Shown here: positions 29,152 to 37,350 of the stretch, in pieces
How positions within the stretch are numbered: the first letter of the stretch is position 1
Layout of the letters: every line of letters begins with the position of its first letter
Assembly: GCF_947494875.1 (NCBI RefSeq)
Contig: NZ_CANLWM010000002.1
Span: 558,001-622,000 of the forward strand
Direction: 5' to 3'
DNA length: 64,000 nucleotides
Origin: an uncultured Williamsia sp.
GTDB lineage: Bacteria; Actinomycetota; Actinomycetes; Mycobacteriales; Mycobacteriaceae
The notes under the pieces: model-generated
Database searches by the model: none
Seen by the model: only the letters and a program-made list of their open reading frames with translations
What the model was told of the DNA's origin: nothing
Program-made: the position numbers and the translations under genes

Positions 29152-29622
29152 TCACCAGCGGTAGTGCGCGAACGCCCGGTTGGCCTCGGCCATCTTGTGG
29201 GTGTCCTCACGACGCTTCACCGCGGCACCGAGGCCGTTGCTCGCGTCGAGCAGTTCGTTGGCCAGGCGCTCGACCATCGTCTTCTCACGACGCTGGCGGC
29301 TGAACGTCACCAGCCAGCGCAGCGCCAGGGTGTTGGCACGGTTCGGCTTGACCTCGACGGGCACCTGGTAGGTGGCGCCACCGACGCGGCGGCTCTTCAC
29401 CTCAAGGGCCGGGCGGACGTTGTCGAGCGCGCGCTTGAGGGTGATGACCGGATCGGTGCCGGTCTTCTCCCGCGCCTGCTCGAGCGCCTGGTAGACGATG
29501 CGCTCGGCCGTCGACTTTTTGCCGTCGAGCAGGATCTTGTTCACCAGCTGGGTGACCAGCGGCGACCCGTAGACCGGGTCGTTGATGAGCGGACGCTTCG
29601 GAGCGGGTCCCTTACGTGGCAT
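29152..29622 (-). CDS. rpsG: 30S ribosomal protein S7
   Basis: 156 residues, the standard length. [10 protein letters not shown] at the N-terminus and [14 protein letters not shown] at the C-terminus are typical. It organises the 3' domain of 16S rRNA and in E. coli its homologue represses str-operon translation. The ATG at 29622 shares one base with the rpsL stop (TGATG), so translation is coupled; GAAGGAGAA serves as Shine-Dalgarno. Confidence 0.98.
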   Translation of the reverse strand: MPRKGPAPKRPLINDPVYGSPLVTQLVNKILLDGKKSTAERIVYQALEQAREKTGTDPVITLKRALDNVRPALEVKSRRVGGATYQVPVEVKPNRANTLALRWLVTFSRQRREKTMVERLANELLDASNGLGAAVKRREDTHKMAEANRAFAHYRW

Positions 29623-29996
29623 CAGCCCTTCTCCTTCTTCGCGCCGTAGCGGCTGCGGGCCTGCTTGCGGCCCTTGACGCCCTGGGTGTCGAGCGATCCA
29701 CGGATCACCTTGTAGCGGACACCGGGCAGGTCCTTCACACGACCGCCGCGGACGAGCACCATCGAGTGCTCCTGCAGGTTGTGGCCCTCACCGGGGATGT
29801 AGGCGGTGACCTCGACCGAGCTGGTCAGACGCACACGCGCGACCTTGCGCAGCGCGGAGTTCGGCTTCTTCGGCGTCGTGGTGTAGACGCGGGTGCAGAC
29901 CCCGCGGCGCTGCGGGCTGCCCTTCAGGGCTGCCGTCTTCTGTTTGGCCGTCTTGTCGTGACGGCCCTTGCGGACCAGCTGGTTGATCGTTGGCAC
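29622..29996 (-). CDS. rpsL: 30S ribosomal protein S12
   Basis: 124 residues, needed for decoding accuracy. [18 protein letters not shown] is invariant. The two lysines whose changes give streptomycin resistance in mycobacteria, K43 and K88, are both unchanged, so this allele is predicted streptomycin-sensitive. The start is the GTG at 29996 ([11 protein letters not shown] follows); a longer frame upstream is not S12-like. It is the first gene of the str operon, behind a 5' leader of about 270 nt. Confidence 0.98.
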   Translation of the reverse strand: MPTINQLVRKGRHDKTAKQKTAALKGSPQRRGVCTRVYTTTPKKPNSALRKVARVRLTSSVEVTAYIPGEGHNLQEHSMVLVRGGRVKDLPGVRYKVIRGSLDTQGVKGRKQARSRYGAKKEKG

Positions 29997-30056
29997 TGAA
30001 AATTCATCCTCTGTGTCGGCGTTGTTCGTCGGTCTCTGTGGTTGGTGCTCCGGGCA

Positions 30057-30084
30057 GTCACCGCCGACATCGTCGGCACGTGAC
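30057..30084 (-). promoter_or_regulatory. Nested hairpin in the rpsL leader
   Basis: GTCAC (30057-30061) pairs with GTGAC (30080-30084), and inside it GCCGAC (30063-30068) pairs with GTCGGC (30072-30077) around a 3-nt loop: 11 bp in total. It lies 60 nt upstream of the rpsL start codon. It could be a ribosomal-protein binding site or an mRNA stability element. Confidence 0.55.
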
Positions 30085-30273
30085 TCCACAGATCGCCCCA
30101 CCAGGCTCGAAAGCTCTGGTCAGTCGTTGTTTTCTCACCCCGTTGTCGGGCGTGTCATGCTCGCCCGCGACCGGATGTCACCTCAGCCCGGGGCACACTC
30201 CCGCCCTCGGTGGATTCCGTGGACGACTGCGGGCACGCGGACTTGCCCGACCTGCGTCGGACACCAGCGCTCG

Positions 30274-30302
30274 ACTCTACCGACCGCATTTCATGCGGTC
30301 AA
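30274..30302 (-). promoter_or_regulatory. str operon promoter with embedded palindrome
   Basis: On the minus strand TTGACC (30297-30302) and TAGAGT (30274-30279) are spaced by 17 nt, close to the SigA consensus. A perfect inverted repeat GACCGCAT-TTC-ATGCGGTC (30282-30300, plus-strand reading) overlaps the -35 box and fills the spacer, so a repressor binding there would block polymerase. This is the best promoter match in the window. Confidence 0.75.
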
Positions 30303-30432
30303 AATCCTTGACGGGGCAGTTCACGGTGCGCTCGGCCGACAGTGGAACGTACGACGTCCCCGCGGTGTTCCCCCTGGCGACAGCGCTGTCACGCCCGACG
30401 ACCCAGACCGACCCAGAAACCGGGGGAACCAC

Positions 30433-31404
30433 GTGAGCGAGACGGTCATCGTCACCCGCCCCGACCGGTCGGCCACCCCGCCCGGCCGGCGGGATGCGAC
30501 CTGGTTGGTCGCGATCTCCGCAGCGCTGTGGGGCCTCGACGGGCTGCTGCGCAAACCGCTCGCCACCGACCTCGCGGCCGGCACCGTCGTGCTGTGGGAA
30601 CACATCATCCCGATCGCCGTGCTGGCGCCGTTCCTCCCGTCGGCGACGCGGGCGTTCCTCCGGCTGGGGCTGCGCGACGCGGCCGCGGTCGTCGTCATCG
30701 GAGTCGGGGCATCGGCCGTCGCGACGGCTCTGTTCACCCGCGCGTTCGCGATCGCCGGTGCCGGCGGCGACTTCATCACGCCGTTGGTGCTGCAGAAGCT
30801 GCAGCCGGTCCTGGCCATCGCGCTCGCAGTGCTGATCCTCGGTGAACGACTCCGACCCCGCTTCGGGCTGTACGTGATCCCGGCGCTCGTCGGCGCCTGG
30901 CTGCTCGCGTTCGCCGATCCGCTGCACCTCCGCGTCGCCGAACTCGAACCCGCACTGCTCGCACTCGGCGCGGCGGCGCTGTGGGCGGCGGGGACGGTGC
31001 TCGGCCGGTTGGTGTCGCCGTCGCTGTCCCCGCGCGACCTGACGACCCTGCGCCTGGCGTTCGGCACCGTCGGCGCCTTCGGGGTCGTCGGGGTGACCGG
31101 TGCGCCGATCCTGCCGACGTGGGGCGACGCCGTGGGGCTCGTGCTGCTCGCCCTGATCCCGGGCCTGCTCGCCCTCGCGCTGTACTACCGGGCGCTGCAG
31201 TCGACGCCGGCGTCGCGCGCGACGCTCGCCGAACTCGCCTTCCCCGCCACCGCGGCGGTCGTCGGCGTGCTGGTGCTCGGGAGCACCCTGACGTGGTCAC
31301 AGTGGACGGGTCTGGCCGTGGTCGCGGCGACCGTGACCGCGATGGGACTGCGGGAGGCCCACGCGTCGGCGCGAGACCGAGCCGGGACCGTCGGCGGCCG
31401 TTAG
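30433..31404 (+). CDS. EamA/DMT-family transporter
   Basis: 323 residues with about ten TM helices in two homologous halves, the drug/metabolite exporter (EamA) layout. WLVAISAALWGLDGLLRKPL opens half one and LLALGAAALWAAGTVLGRLV half two. The glycine-rich GASAVATALFTRAFAIAGAG and the ILGERLRP loop are typical. The substrate is unknown. The GTG at 30433 follows GGGGGAA; longer upstream frames are not transmembrane-like. It is the first gene of a plus-strand series to 37 kb, 47 nt before the next gene. Confidence 0.88.
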   Translation: MSETVIVTRPDRSATPPGRRDATWLVAISAALWGLDGLLRKPLATDLAAGTVVLWEHIIPIAVLAPFLPSATRAFLRLGLRDAAAVVVIGVGASAVATALFTRAFAIAGAGGDFITPLVLQKLQPVLAIALAVLILGERLRPRFGLYVIPALVGAWLLAFADPLHLRVAELEPALLALGAAALWAAGTVLGRLVSPSLSPRDLTTLRLAFGTVGAFGVVGVTGAPILPTWGDAVGLVLLALIPGLLALALYYRALQSTPASRATLAELAFPATAAVVGVLVLGSTLTWSQWTGLAVVAATVTAMGLREAHASARDRAGTVGGR

Positions 31405-31451
31405 GGTCCGAACAGGTCGCATCCGGGCGATCGGCGAACGAGAGGCCCACC

Positions 31452-32498
31452 ATGCCCGCACCCACCGACGCCGACCACTTCGACCTCGGCGACGTCACGC
31501 TGCAGAGCGGGATCACGCTGCGCGGGGCGACGTTGGCCTACAAGACGTACGGGACCCTCGCCGACGACAAGTCCAACGTCGTGGTCTACCCCACGTGGTA
31601 CTCGGGCTGGCACACCGACAACGAGTGGCTCATCGGACCCGGGCGTGCGCTCGACCCCGCAGAGCGGTTCATCGTCATCCCGAACATGCTCGGCAACGGG
31701 TTGTCCAGCTCCCCGTCGAACACCCCGTCGCCCCACGACGGCCCACGCTTCCCTGCGGTCACGTTCCACGACCAGGTGGAGGCCCAGTACCGGTTGGTGA
31801 CCGAGAAGTTCGGGATCAGCTCCATCTCCCTCGTCACCGGGTGGTCGATGGGCGCCGGCCAGACCTACCAGTGGGCGGTCAGCCACCCGGAGATGGTGCA
31901 GCGCGCGGCTCCGTTCTGCGGGTCGAGCATCACGTCACCGCACAACAAGGTGTTCCTGGAGTCGCTGATCGCCGCGCTCACGGCGGATGCGGTGTTCGCC
32001 GAGGGCGACTACGCCCCGGACAGGTGGCCCGTGAAGGGACTGCGGGCCTTCGCGCGGGTCTACTCCGGCTGGGGGTACTCGCAGGCGTTCTACTGGGACG
32101 AGACGTGGAGGCAGCTCGGCTTCACCTCGCTCGACGACTTCCTCTACGGGTTCTGGGAGAACTTCTTCCGCGACGGGCGTGACCCGAACAACCTGATCGC
32201 GATGCTGCGGACCTGGCACGCCGGGAACGTGGGCAACACACCGGGATTCGACGGCGACGTGACGGCGGCCCTGGGCTCGATCCGCTGTCCGCTCCTCGCG
32301 ATGCCCGCCGAGAAGGACCTGTACTTCCCACCCGAGGACGAGCAGTGGGCGAGCCAGTACATCGAGAACGGCGAGGTGCGCGTCATCCCCGGCGTGTGGG
32401 GACACTTCGCCGGAGGCGGCGCGAACCCCGTCGACACGGACTTCATCGACGAGGGACTCCGCGAGTTGCTGGCCCGACCGGGATACACGCCCGACTGA
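31452..32498 (+). CDS. Alpha/beta hydrolase related to homoserine O-acetyltransferase (MetX-like)
   Basis: 348 residues. The nucleophile elbow GWSMGAGQTYQWA, an Asp in MPAEKDLYFPPED and a His in PGVWGHFAGG form the expected Ser-Asp-His triad. LAYKTYGTLADDKSNVVVYP and IVIPNMLGNGLSSSPSNTP are typical of the MetX-like side branch often annotated as homoserine acetyltransferase family. It lacks the true MetX pattern, and there are no methionine genes nearby, so a hydrolase or acyltransferase of unknown substrate is more likely. The ATG at 31452 follows GAGAGG. Confidence 0.85.
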   Translation: MPAPTDADHFDLGDVTLQSGITLRGATLAYKTYGTLADDKSNVVVYPTWYSGWHTDNEWLIGPGRALDPAERFIVIPNMLGNGLSSSPSNTPSPHDGPRFPAVTFHDQVEAQYRLVTEKFGISSISLVTGWSMGAGQTYQWAVSHPEMVQRAAPFCGSSITSPHNKVFLESLIAALTADAVFAEGDYAPDRWPVKGLRAFARVYSGWGYSQAFYWDETWRQLGFTSLDDFLYGFWENFFRDGRDPNNLIAMLRTWHAGNVGNTPGFDGDVTAALGSIRCPLLAMPAEKDLYFPPEDEQWASQYIENGEVRVIPGVWGHFAGGGANPVDTDFIDEGLRELLARPGYTPD

Positions 32499-32534
32499 CA
32501 CGCCCCGTCGCTTAGTCCGGCTAATCTTCTCGTC

Positions 32535-33632
32535 ATGCGTGTGCTGTTCTCGTCCCTGGGTTCCTACGGGCACACCCTGCCGCTCGTCCCGCTCGCGTGC
32601 GCGGCCTCGGACGCCGGACACGACGTGGTGTTCGCGACCACGGCCACGATGGCGCCCACACTGTCCGCGGCAGGCCTGACCGTCGCCGCGGCCGGGATCC
32701 CGATCCGCGACGCGTTCGTGCGACTGGGCCTGGCAGACGTGGCGCCGGCCGACCGCGCACGGATCCCCGACATCCAGGAAGCGATCCAGCGCGCCTTCGG
32801 TGAGATCCTCCCCGACACCTACCGCGCCGACCTCCTCGACGTGATCGGCCGCGACCGACCGGATCTCGTCGTCGCGGAGGCGGGCAACATCGGCGCGATG
32901 CAGGCCGCTGCGGACGCCGGCGTGCCGTGTGTGCGACACGGCATCGGGCGCGGGATCACGTTCGGGCACAACGCTGTCGAGCTGCCCCACCTCGACATCT
33001 ACCCTCCGTCGATGCAGGACCGCGAGGTGCTGGACCTGCCCGGTTGTCGACCGCTCCGCCCGGTGTCGGCGACCGCCGACGGACCGCTCCCACAGATCGT
33101 CGAGGGGGATCCGACGCTCCCCCTGGTCTACGTCACGCTCGGGACGGAGTTCGGGAGCGCCGACGTCCTCGATGCGATGGTCCGTGCGATCGACACCGGT
33201 GACCGTCGGATCCTCGTGGCGGCCGGACCGACGATCGACGCCGCGACGCTGGTCGGCCACTCCGACCTCGTCGAGGTGGCCTCATGGGTGCCGCAGGCGG
33301 CCGTCATCGACCGCGCCGCACTCGTCGTCCACCACGGGGGTGCCGGGACGACGCTGGGGGCGTGCGCCGCCGGCGTTCCACACGTGGTGGTGCCGCAGGG
33401 CGCCGACCAGTTCCGCAACGCCGAGGCGGTCGTCGCCCGCGGTGTGGGTGAGCAGGTGCTGTCCTCCGATGTCTCCGACACGGGCATCGCCGACGCCGTC
33501 GGACGACTGTTGATGTCCGACAGCCCGGTTCGCTCGGCGTGTGCCGACGTCGCCTCGGAGATCGCGGCCATGCCGTCGCCCGAGGACGTCGCCGCCGACC
33601 TGCCCGCGCTCGCCGCCTCGACGGTGGGCTGA
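32535..33632 (+). CDS. GT-B fold glycosyltransferase (MGT/GT1 type)
   Basis: 365 residues. The N-terminal domain opens with FSSLGSYGHTLPLVPLACAA, the acceptor-domain loop of macrolide/glycolipid glycosyltransferases. The C-terminal domain has VTLGTEFGS and the donor motif WVPQAAVIDRAALVVHHGGA, then GVPHVVVPQGADQFRNAEAV. It transfers a sugar from an NDP-sugar to a lipid or small molecule that cannot be identified. There is no Shine-Dalgarno; a -10-like TAATCT (32522-32527) ends 7 nt before the ATG, which suggests a leaderless transcript and its own promoter. Confidence 0.88.
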   Translation: MRVLFSSLGSYGHTLPLVPLACAASDAGHDVVFATTATMAPTLSAAGLTVAAAGIPIRDAFVRLGLADVAPADRARIPDIQEAIQRAFGEILPDTYRADLLDVIGRDRPDLVVAEAGNIGAMQAAADAGVPCVRHGIGRGITFGHNAVELPHLDIYPPSMQDREVLDLPGCRPLRPVSATADGPLPQIVEGDPTLPLVYVTLGTEFGSADVLDAMVRAIDTGDRRILVAAGPTIDAATLVGHSDLVEVASWVPQAAVIDRAALVVHHGGAGTTLGACAAGVPHVVVPQGADQFRNAEAVVARGVGEQVLSSDVSDTGIADAVGRLLMSDSPVRSACADVASEIAAMPSPEDVAADLPALAASTVG

Positions 33633-33682
33633 GCGGCAAAATCACTGGCGGGCAGCCGAGGCCACGGCCACACTCGGCTGCG

Positions 33683-34453
33683 ATGACACTCTCCGACACC
33701 GACATCGAGGCCTTCGTCCGCGACGGGTTCGTCGTGCTACGCGGTGCCGTGGACCGCACGACGATCGACCGGTGCCGTGACGAGCTCTGGGATGCCATCC
33801 CCGAGTCACCGGACGACCCGTCGACCTGGACCGAGCCGGTGCGATGGACGAACAGCCCGATGACGCCGGCGTTCGCACGCGCGGCCGCGGCACCCGCCCT
33901 GGGTGAGGCGTACGACGCCCTGATCGGGCCCGGCCGCTGGATCCAGCGGGTCGAACTCGGCACCGTCCCGATCCGCTTCCCCGTCGGGCGCGACTCGAAC
34001 GACACCGGCTGGCACTTCGACGCGAGCTTCCCGGCACCCGACGGCTCCGGGTATCGCGTGTCGGTGTCGTCGCGTGATCGGGGACTGCTGGCGCTGTTCC
34101 TGATCTCCGACGTCGACGAGGACGACGCGCCGACCCGCATCCGCATCGGGTCGCACGCCGACGTGCCGCGGTTCCTGGAGCCCTACGACGAGGACGGCAC
34201 CGACATGTTCACGGTCTGCGCGGAGATGGCGCGGGCGGGGGTCCTCGACGACCCCGCCCGCCACGAGACGCTCGCGACCGGCCGCGCCGGCGACGTGTTC
34301 CTCTGCCATCCGTTCCTCGTGCACGCGGCCCAGGTGAACCGGCGCGGTCGGCCGCGGTTCATGAGCCAACCCGGGATCATGCTGCGCGAGCAGTTCGACC
34401 TGGCGCAGCCGACCTCACCGGTCGAGCGGGCAATCGTCGACGCCCTGCGCTGA
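33683..34453 (+). CDS. Phytanoyl-CoA dioxygenase (PhyH) family protein
   Basis: 256 residues, Fe(II)/2-oxoglutarate dioxygenase fold. The HxD iron motif is WHFDAS (His111, Asp113), the distal His is in HPFLVHAAQVN, and the 2-oxoglutarate-binding Arg is in RRGRPRF. The family hydroxylates acyl-CoAs and many small molecules; the substrate here is unknown. The ATG at 33683 starts the family-like TDIEAFVRDGFVVLRGAV. I see no Shine-Dalgarno. It lies 50 nt after the glycosyltransferase gene. Confidence 0.87.
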   Translation: MTLSDTDIEAFVRDGFVVLRGAVDRTTIDRCRDELWDAIPESPDDPSTWTEPVRWTNSPMTPAFARAAAAPALGEAYDALIGPGRWIQRVELGTVPIRFPVGRDSNDTGWHFDASFPAPDGSGYRVSVSSRDRGLLALFLISDVDEDDAPTRIRIGSHADVPRFLEPYDEDGTDMFTVCAEMARAGVLDDPARHETLATGRAGDVFLCHPFLVHAAQVNRRGRPRFMSQPGIMLREQFDLAQPTSPVERAIVDALR

Positions 34454-34469
34454 CGGGAACGTCGCGGGG

Positions 34470-34859
34470 ATGCGCGACGTTCGTCTCGTCATGCAGCGTG
34501 AACATCTCGTCCCCGGACCCGACCACCCGATCACCGTCGAACCGACCGACAGGCACGTCACCGTCCGCGTCGGCGACACGGTGATCGCCGAGACCGACAG
34601 CGCGGTGACACTGCGTGAAGCGGGGTACGACGCCGTGCAGTACGTCCCGCTGGACGACGTCGACCCCGCGGTCCTCCGGACGTCGGAGACGACGACGTAC
34701 TGCCCGTACAAGGGCGAGGCGTCCTACTTCGACATCGCCGTCGGCGACGACTCGGTGACCGACGGGGTGTGGACCTACACCGATCCCTTCCCCGCCGTCG
34801 CCGACATCCGCGGCCACGTCGCGTTCTACCCCGACCGGGTGACCGTCGACGCGGGATGA
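34470..34859 (+). CDS. DUF427 domain protein
   Basis: 129 residues, one DUF427 domain, function unknown. The diagnostic region is YCPYKGEASYFDI, followed by WTYTDPFPAVADIRGHVAFY and a terminal DRV. The family has a beta-tent fold and is common in actinobacteria. The start is uncertain: ATG at 34470, or ATG at 34491 (MQREHLVPGP), which is closer to the usual N-terminus. It lies 16 nt after the PhyH gene, likely in one transcript. Confidence 0.82.
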   Translation: MRDVRLVMQREHLVPGPDHPITVEPTDRHVTVRVGDTVIAETDSAVTLREAGYDAVQYVPLDDVDPAVLRTSETTTYCPYKGEASYFDIAVGDDSVTDGVWTYTDPFPAVADIRGHVAFYPDRVTVDAG

Positions 34860-34865
34860 GACAGG

Positions 34866-34887
34866 TGTCCAGACAGACGTCTTGACA
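34866..34887. promoter_or_regulatory. Imperfect palindrome upstream of the amidohydrolase gene
   Basis: TGTCcAGAC-agac-GTCTtGACA is a 22-bp inverted repeat with 8 of 9 arm positions paired, 29 nt before the GTG at 34917. It has the size of a dimeric repressor site. No regulator gene is adjacent, so the binding protein is unknown. Confidence 0.5.
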
Positions 34888-34916
34888 TCCCTCTCGCCGG
34901 GTGGTCCCGTGGACAT

Positions 34917-36703
34917 GTGAGCTACGACACAATCGTCCGCGGTGGCCTCTGGTTCGACGGAACCGGGGCGTCACCTGCCGTGTGCGACATCGGCGTCCGC
35001 GACGGGGTCGTCGTCGAGGTGAGCGCGGAGCCACTGGACGTGACCGGCTGCCCGCACGTGATCGACGCGCGGGGCCGTTGGGTCATGCCCGGGATGGTGG
35101 ACATCCACACCCACTACGACATCGAGGTGCTCGACGCCCCGGGACTGTCGGAGTCGTTGCGTCACGGCGTGACGACGGTGTTCCTCGGGTCGTGCTCACT
35201 GTCGACGGTGCATGTCGACGGCATCGACGCCGGTGACCTGTTCGGTCGCGTCGAGGCCATCCCGCGCGAGCACGTCATCGCCGCGGTCGACCGCAACAAG
35301 GACTGGCGGTGCTGCGAGCAGTACATCCACGCGCTCGAGGCGCGACCCCTCGGGCCCAACATCGCCGCGTTCCTCGGTCACTCGGACATGCGCGCCGCCG
35401 TCATGGGACTCGACCGCTCCACCCGATCCGACGAGAAACCCACCCGCGCCGAACTCGCGCAGATGGAGCGATGGCTCGCCGATGCCCTCGACGCCGGGTT
35501 CGTCGGCCTGTCGTCGCAGCAGCTCCTCTTCGACAAGCTCGACGGCGAGACAGCCGGTCGCGCACACTGCCGTCGACCTACGCCCGGTCACGCGAGCTGC
35601 GGCCACTCAAGAACCTCGTCCGACGGGCCGGCCGGGTGCTGCAGTCGGGCCCGGACATCACGCACCCGTGGAACGTGGTGTCGCAGGCGCTGCAGTCGCT
35701 CGGCATCGGGCGGCCGACGCTGAGGACCAGCCTGCTGTCGGCCGCTGACATCAAGGCCAACCCACAGGCCGTGCGCATCATGGGTCCGCTGGCCGGGTTC
35801 GTGAACCGCTTCGGCGGCGACTTCCGATGGCAGCACCTGCCCGTGCCGTTCGAGGTGTACGCCGACGGGATCGATCTCGTCATCTTCGAGGAGTTCGGTT
35901 CGGGTGCAGCGGCCTTGCACCTGCGTGACGACGTGGCCCGTGACTCGCTGATCCGCGACGAGGGCTACCGCCGACGCTTCCGGAAGGACTACGAGAAGAG
36001 GTACGGGCCGCGGGTCTGGCATCGCGACCTGTTCGACGCCGAGATCGTCGCGTGCCCCGACGCCTCCGTCGTCGGGAAGAGCTTCGGTGAGGTGGGCCGG
36101 GATCGCGGCGGACTGCATCCGGTCGACGCGTTCCTCGACCTCGTCGTCGACCACGGCCGGGATCTCCGGTGGCGTACCACGATCTCCAACCACCGTCCCG
36201 AGATCCTGCGGCAGATGGCCCGCGAGCCGGGCATCCAGATGGGGTTCTCCGACGCGGGTGCGCACCTGCGGAACATGGCGTTCTACAACTTCGGCCTGCG
36301 GCTGCTCCGGCACGTCCGCGACGAGCATCGGGCGGGCCGCGAGTTCCTCACCGTCGAACAGGCGGTGCACCGCCTCACCGGGGAACTGGCCGATTTCTAC
36401 GACATCGACGCCGGGCATCTCCGCGTCGGCGACCGCGCGGATCTCGTCGTGGTGAACCCGGCGGCGCTGGACGAGCGGCTCGAGGAGTACCACGAGAGCC
36501 CCGTCGAGGCGTTCGGCGGGCTGCCCCGCATGGTCAACCGCAACGACGGGGCGATCGACGCGGTGTTGGTCGGCGGGGAGACCGTGGTGCGCGACGGTGT
36601 GCCGACGGACGTGGTCGGCGCCGAACGCACCGGGCACTTCCTGCGGGCCGGTCGGCGGACTCACGCGGCCCGCCCGGTACGAACGGTCGCGGATGTCGTC
36701 TGA
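34917..36703 (+). pseudogene. N-acyl-D-amino-acid deacylase-type amidohydrolase with a frameshift
   Basis: Amidohydrolase-superfamily gene (D-aminoacylase type), about 595 codons if the frame is repaired. The first frame (34917 to about 35550, GTG start) gives YDTIVRGGLWFDGTGASP, the metal motif VDIHTHYD and ends with SSQQLLFDKLDGE. The family continuation SRTLPSTYARSRELRPLKNL lies in another frame from 35551, with GFSDAGAHLRNM and the C-terminal VGDRADLVVVNP intact. A single missing base between 35550 and 35551 (GAGA|CAGC) explains it; one added base reads E-T-S-R-S-R-T-L. Everything else is intact, so this is either a recent mutation or a sequence error. Without repair the first product stops at 35723. 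Confidence 0.85.
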
Positions 36704-37142
36704 ACCGCGGGACGCCGTCACCGGGCTGTGGGCGGCACTGTCCGACCGCGACTGGGACCGTCTGGCAACACATCTCGCGGACGACTGCATCTACGTCGAC
36801 ATGCCCGTCGGGCCGACGCTCGCCGCGCGAGGACCTCTCGACATCGTGAAGCGGTTGCAGGTCGGCATCGCGCCGTTGGCGGCCTATCGGAACCATCCGG
36901 GAACGCTGGTCGCCGACGGTGAGGTCGTCATGTACGAGCACTCCGAGTCCTGGGCGTGGACCACGGGCGAAACCGCCGAGCTGCCGTTCGTGTCGGTCCA
37001 TCGTGTTCGCGACGGCAAGGTGACGCTGTGGAAGGACTACTGGGACTTCGGCGGTCTCGCGAACACCGCGCCCCCGACGTGGCTGGAAGACCTCGCCCAG
37101 GCGGACACGTCCTGGATCTTCGACGCCACCGGTCTCGTCTGA
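36693..37142 (+). CDS. NTF2-fold protein (SnoaL / limonene-epoxide-hydrolase-like)
   Basis: 149 residues, one NTF2-like domain: DAVTGLWAALSDRDWDRLAT at the start, a central DMPVGPTLAARGP, and VSVHRVRDGKVTLWKDYWDF, the typical last strand of the limonene-1,2-epoxide-hydrolase-like subgroup. The catalytic role is unknown. The ATG at 36693 overlaps the amidohydrolase end by 11 nt, so translation is coupled. It converges on a TetR gene across the 21-bp repeat array. Confidence 0.8.
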   Translation: MSSEPRDAVTGLWAALSDRDWDRLATHLADDCIYVDMPVGPTLAARGPLDIVKRLQVGIAPLAAYRNHPGTLVADGEVVMYEHSESWAWTTGETAELPFVSVHRVRDGKVTLWKDYWDFGGLANTAPPTWLEDLAQADTSWIFDATGLV

Positions 37143-37181
37143 CGGAGCCCGTCACCCCCGCCCGGACACCCTGAGCACGTT

Positions 37182-37244
37182 CGCCGAGCGTGCACCAGAT
37201 TCCGCCGAACGTGCGGTAGATCCCGCCGAGCGTGCACCTCCGTA
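37182..37244. repeat. Forward block: three 21-bp repeat units
   Basis: Units start at 37182, 37203 and 37224, exactly 21 bp apart. Each begins CGCCGAnCGTGC and the first two share AGATnC. The block lies 40 nt after the stop of the NTF2-fold gene and faces an inverted block at 37262-37345. Confidence 0.85.
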
Positions 37245-37261
37245 CGGACGACGAGATCGTC

Positions 37262-37345
37262 TGCACGATCGAGGAAATCGAGCGCACGGTCGAGAAGATC
37301 GAGTGCACGGTCGAGGAGATCTGCTGCACGCTCGGGGAGGTGATC
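37262..37345. repeat. Inverted block: four 21-bp repeat units
   Basis: Units start at 37262, 37283, 37304 and 37325, exactly 21 bp apart, with consensus nGCACGnTCGAGnAnATC. Read on the minus strand they become CGAnCGTGC followed by GAT, the same family as the forward block. The array ends 5 nt before the stop codon of the TetR gene (37351). Confidence 0.85.
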
Positions 37346-37350
37346 CGAGG

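Larger units (their letters stand above)
29997..30432. other. 436-nt intergenic region between rpsL and the EamA gene
   Basis: This is the only gene-free stretch above 300 nt. It holds a consensus-like minus-strand promoter (30274-30302) about 270 nt from rpsL, and a strong hairpin (30057-30084) within the transcribed leader. Weak reading frames in it show no protein-like sequence. On the plus strand the last 130 nt must contain the EamA promoter, which I cannot assign. There is no tRNA or repeat. Confidence 0.7.

Noticed and set aside
27328-29649. A 773-codon open frame antisense to fusA and rpsG
   Set aside because: High GC opens long antisense frames. fusA and rpsG are unmistakable on the other strand and the antisense product is Leu/Asp/Val-rich without domains.
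29622-29996. Streptomycin-resistance changes in rpsL
   Set aside because: Lys43 and Lys88 are both wild type.
31452-32498. True homoserine O-acetyltransferase MetX
   Set aside because: Only the general fold and triad fit; diagnostic MetX context and neighbours are absent.
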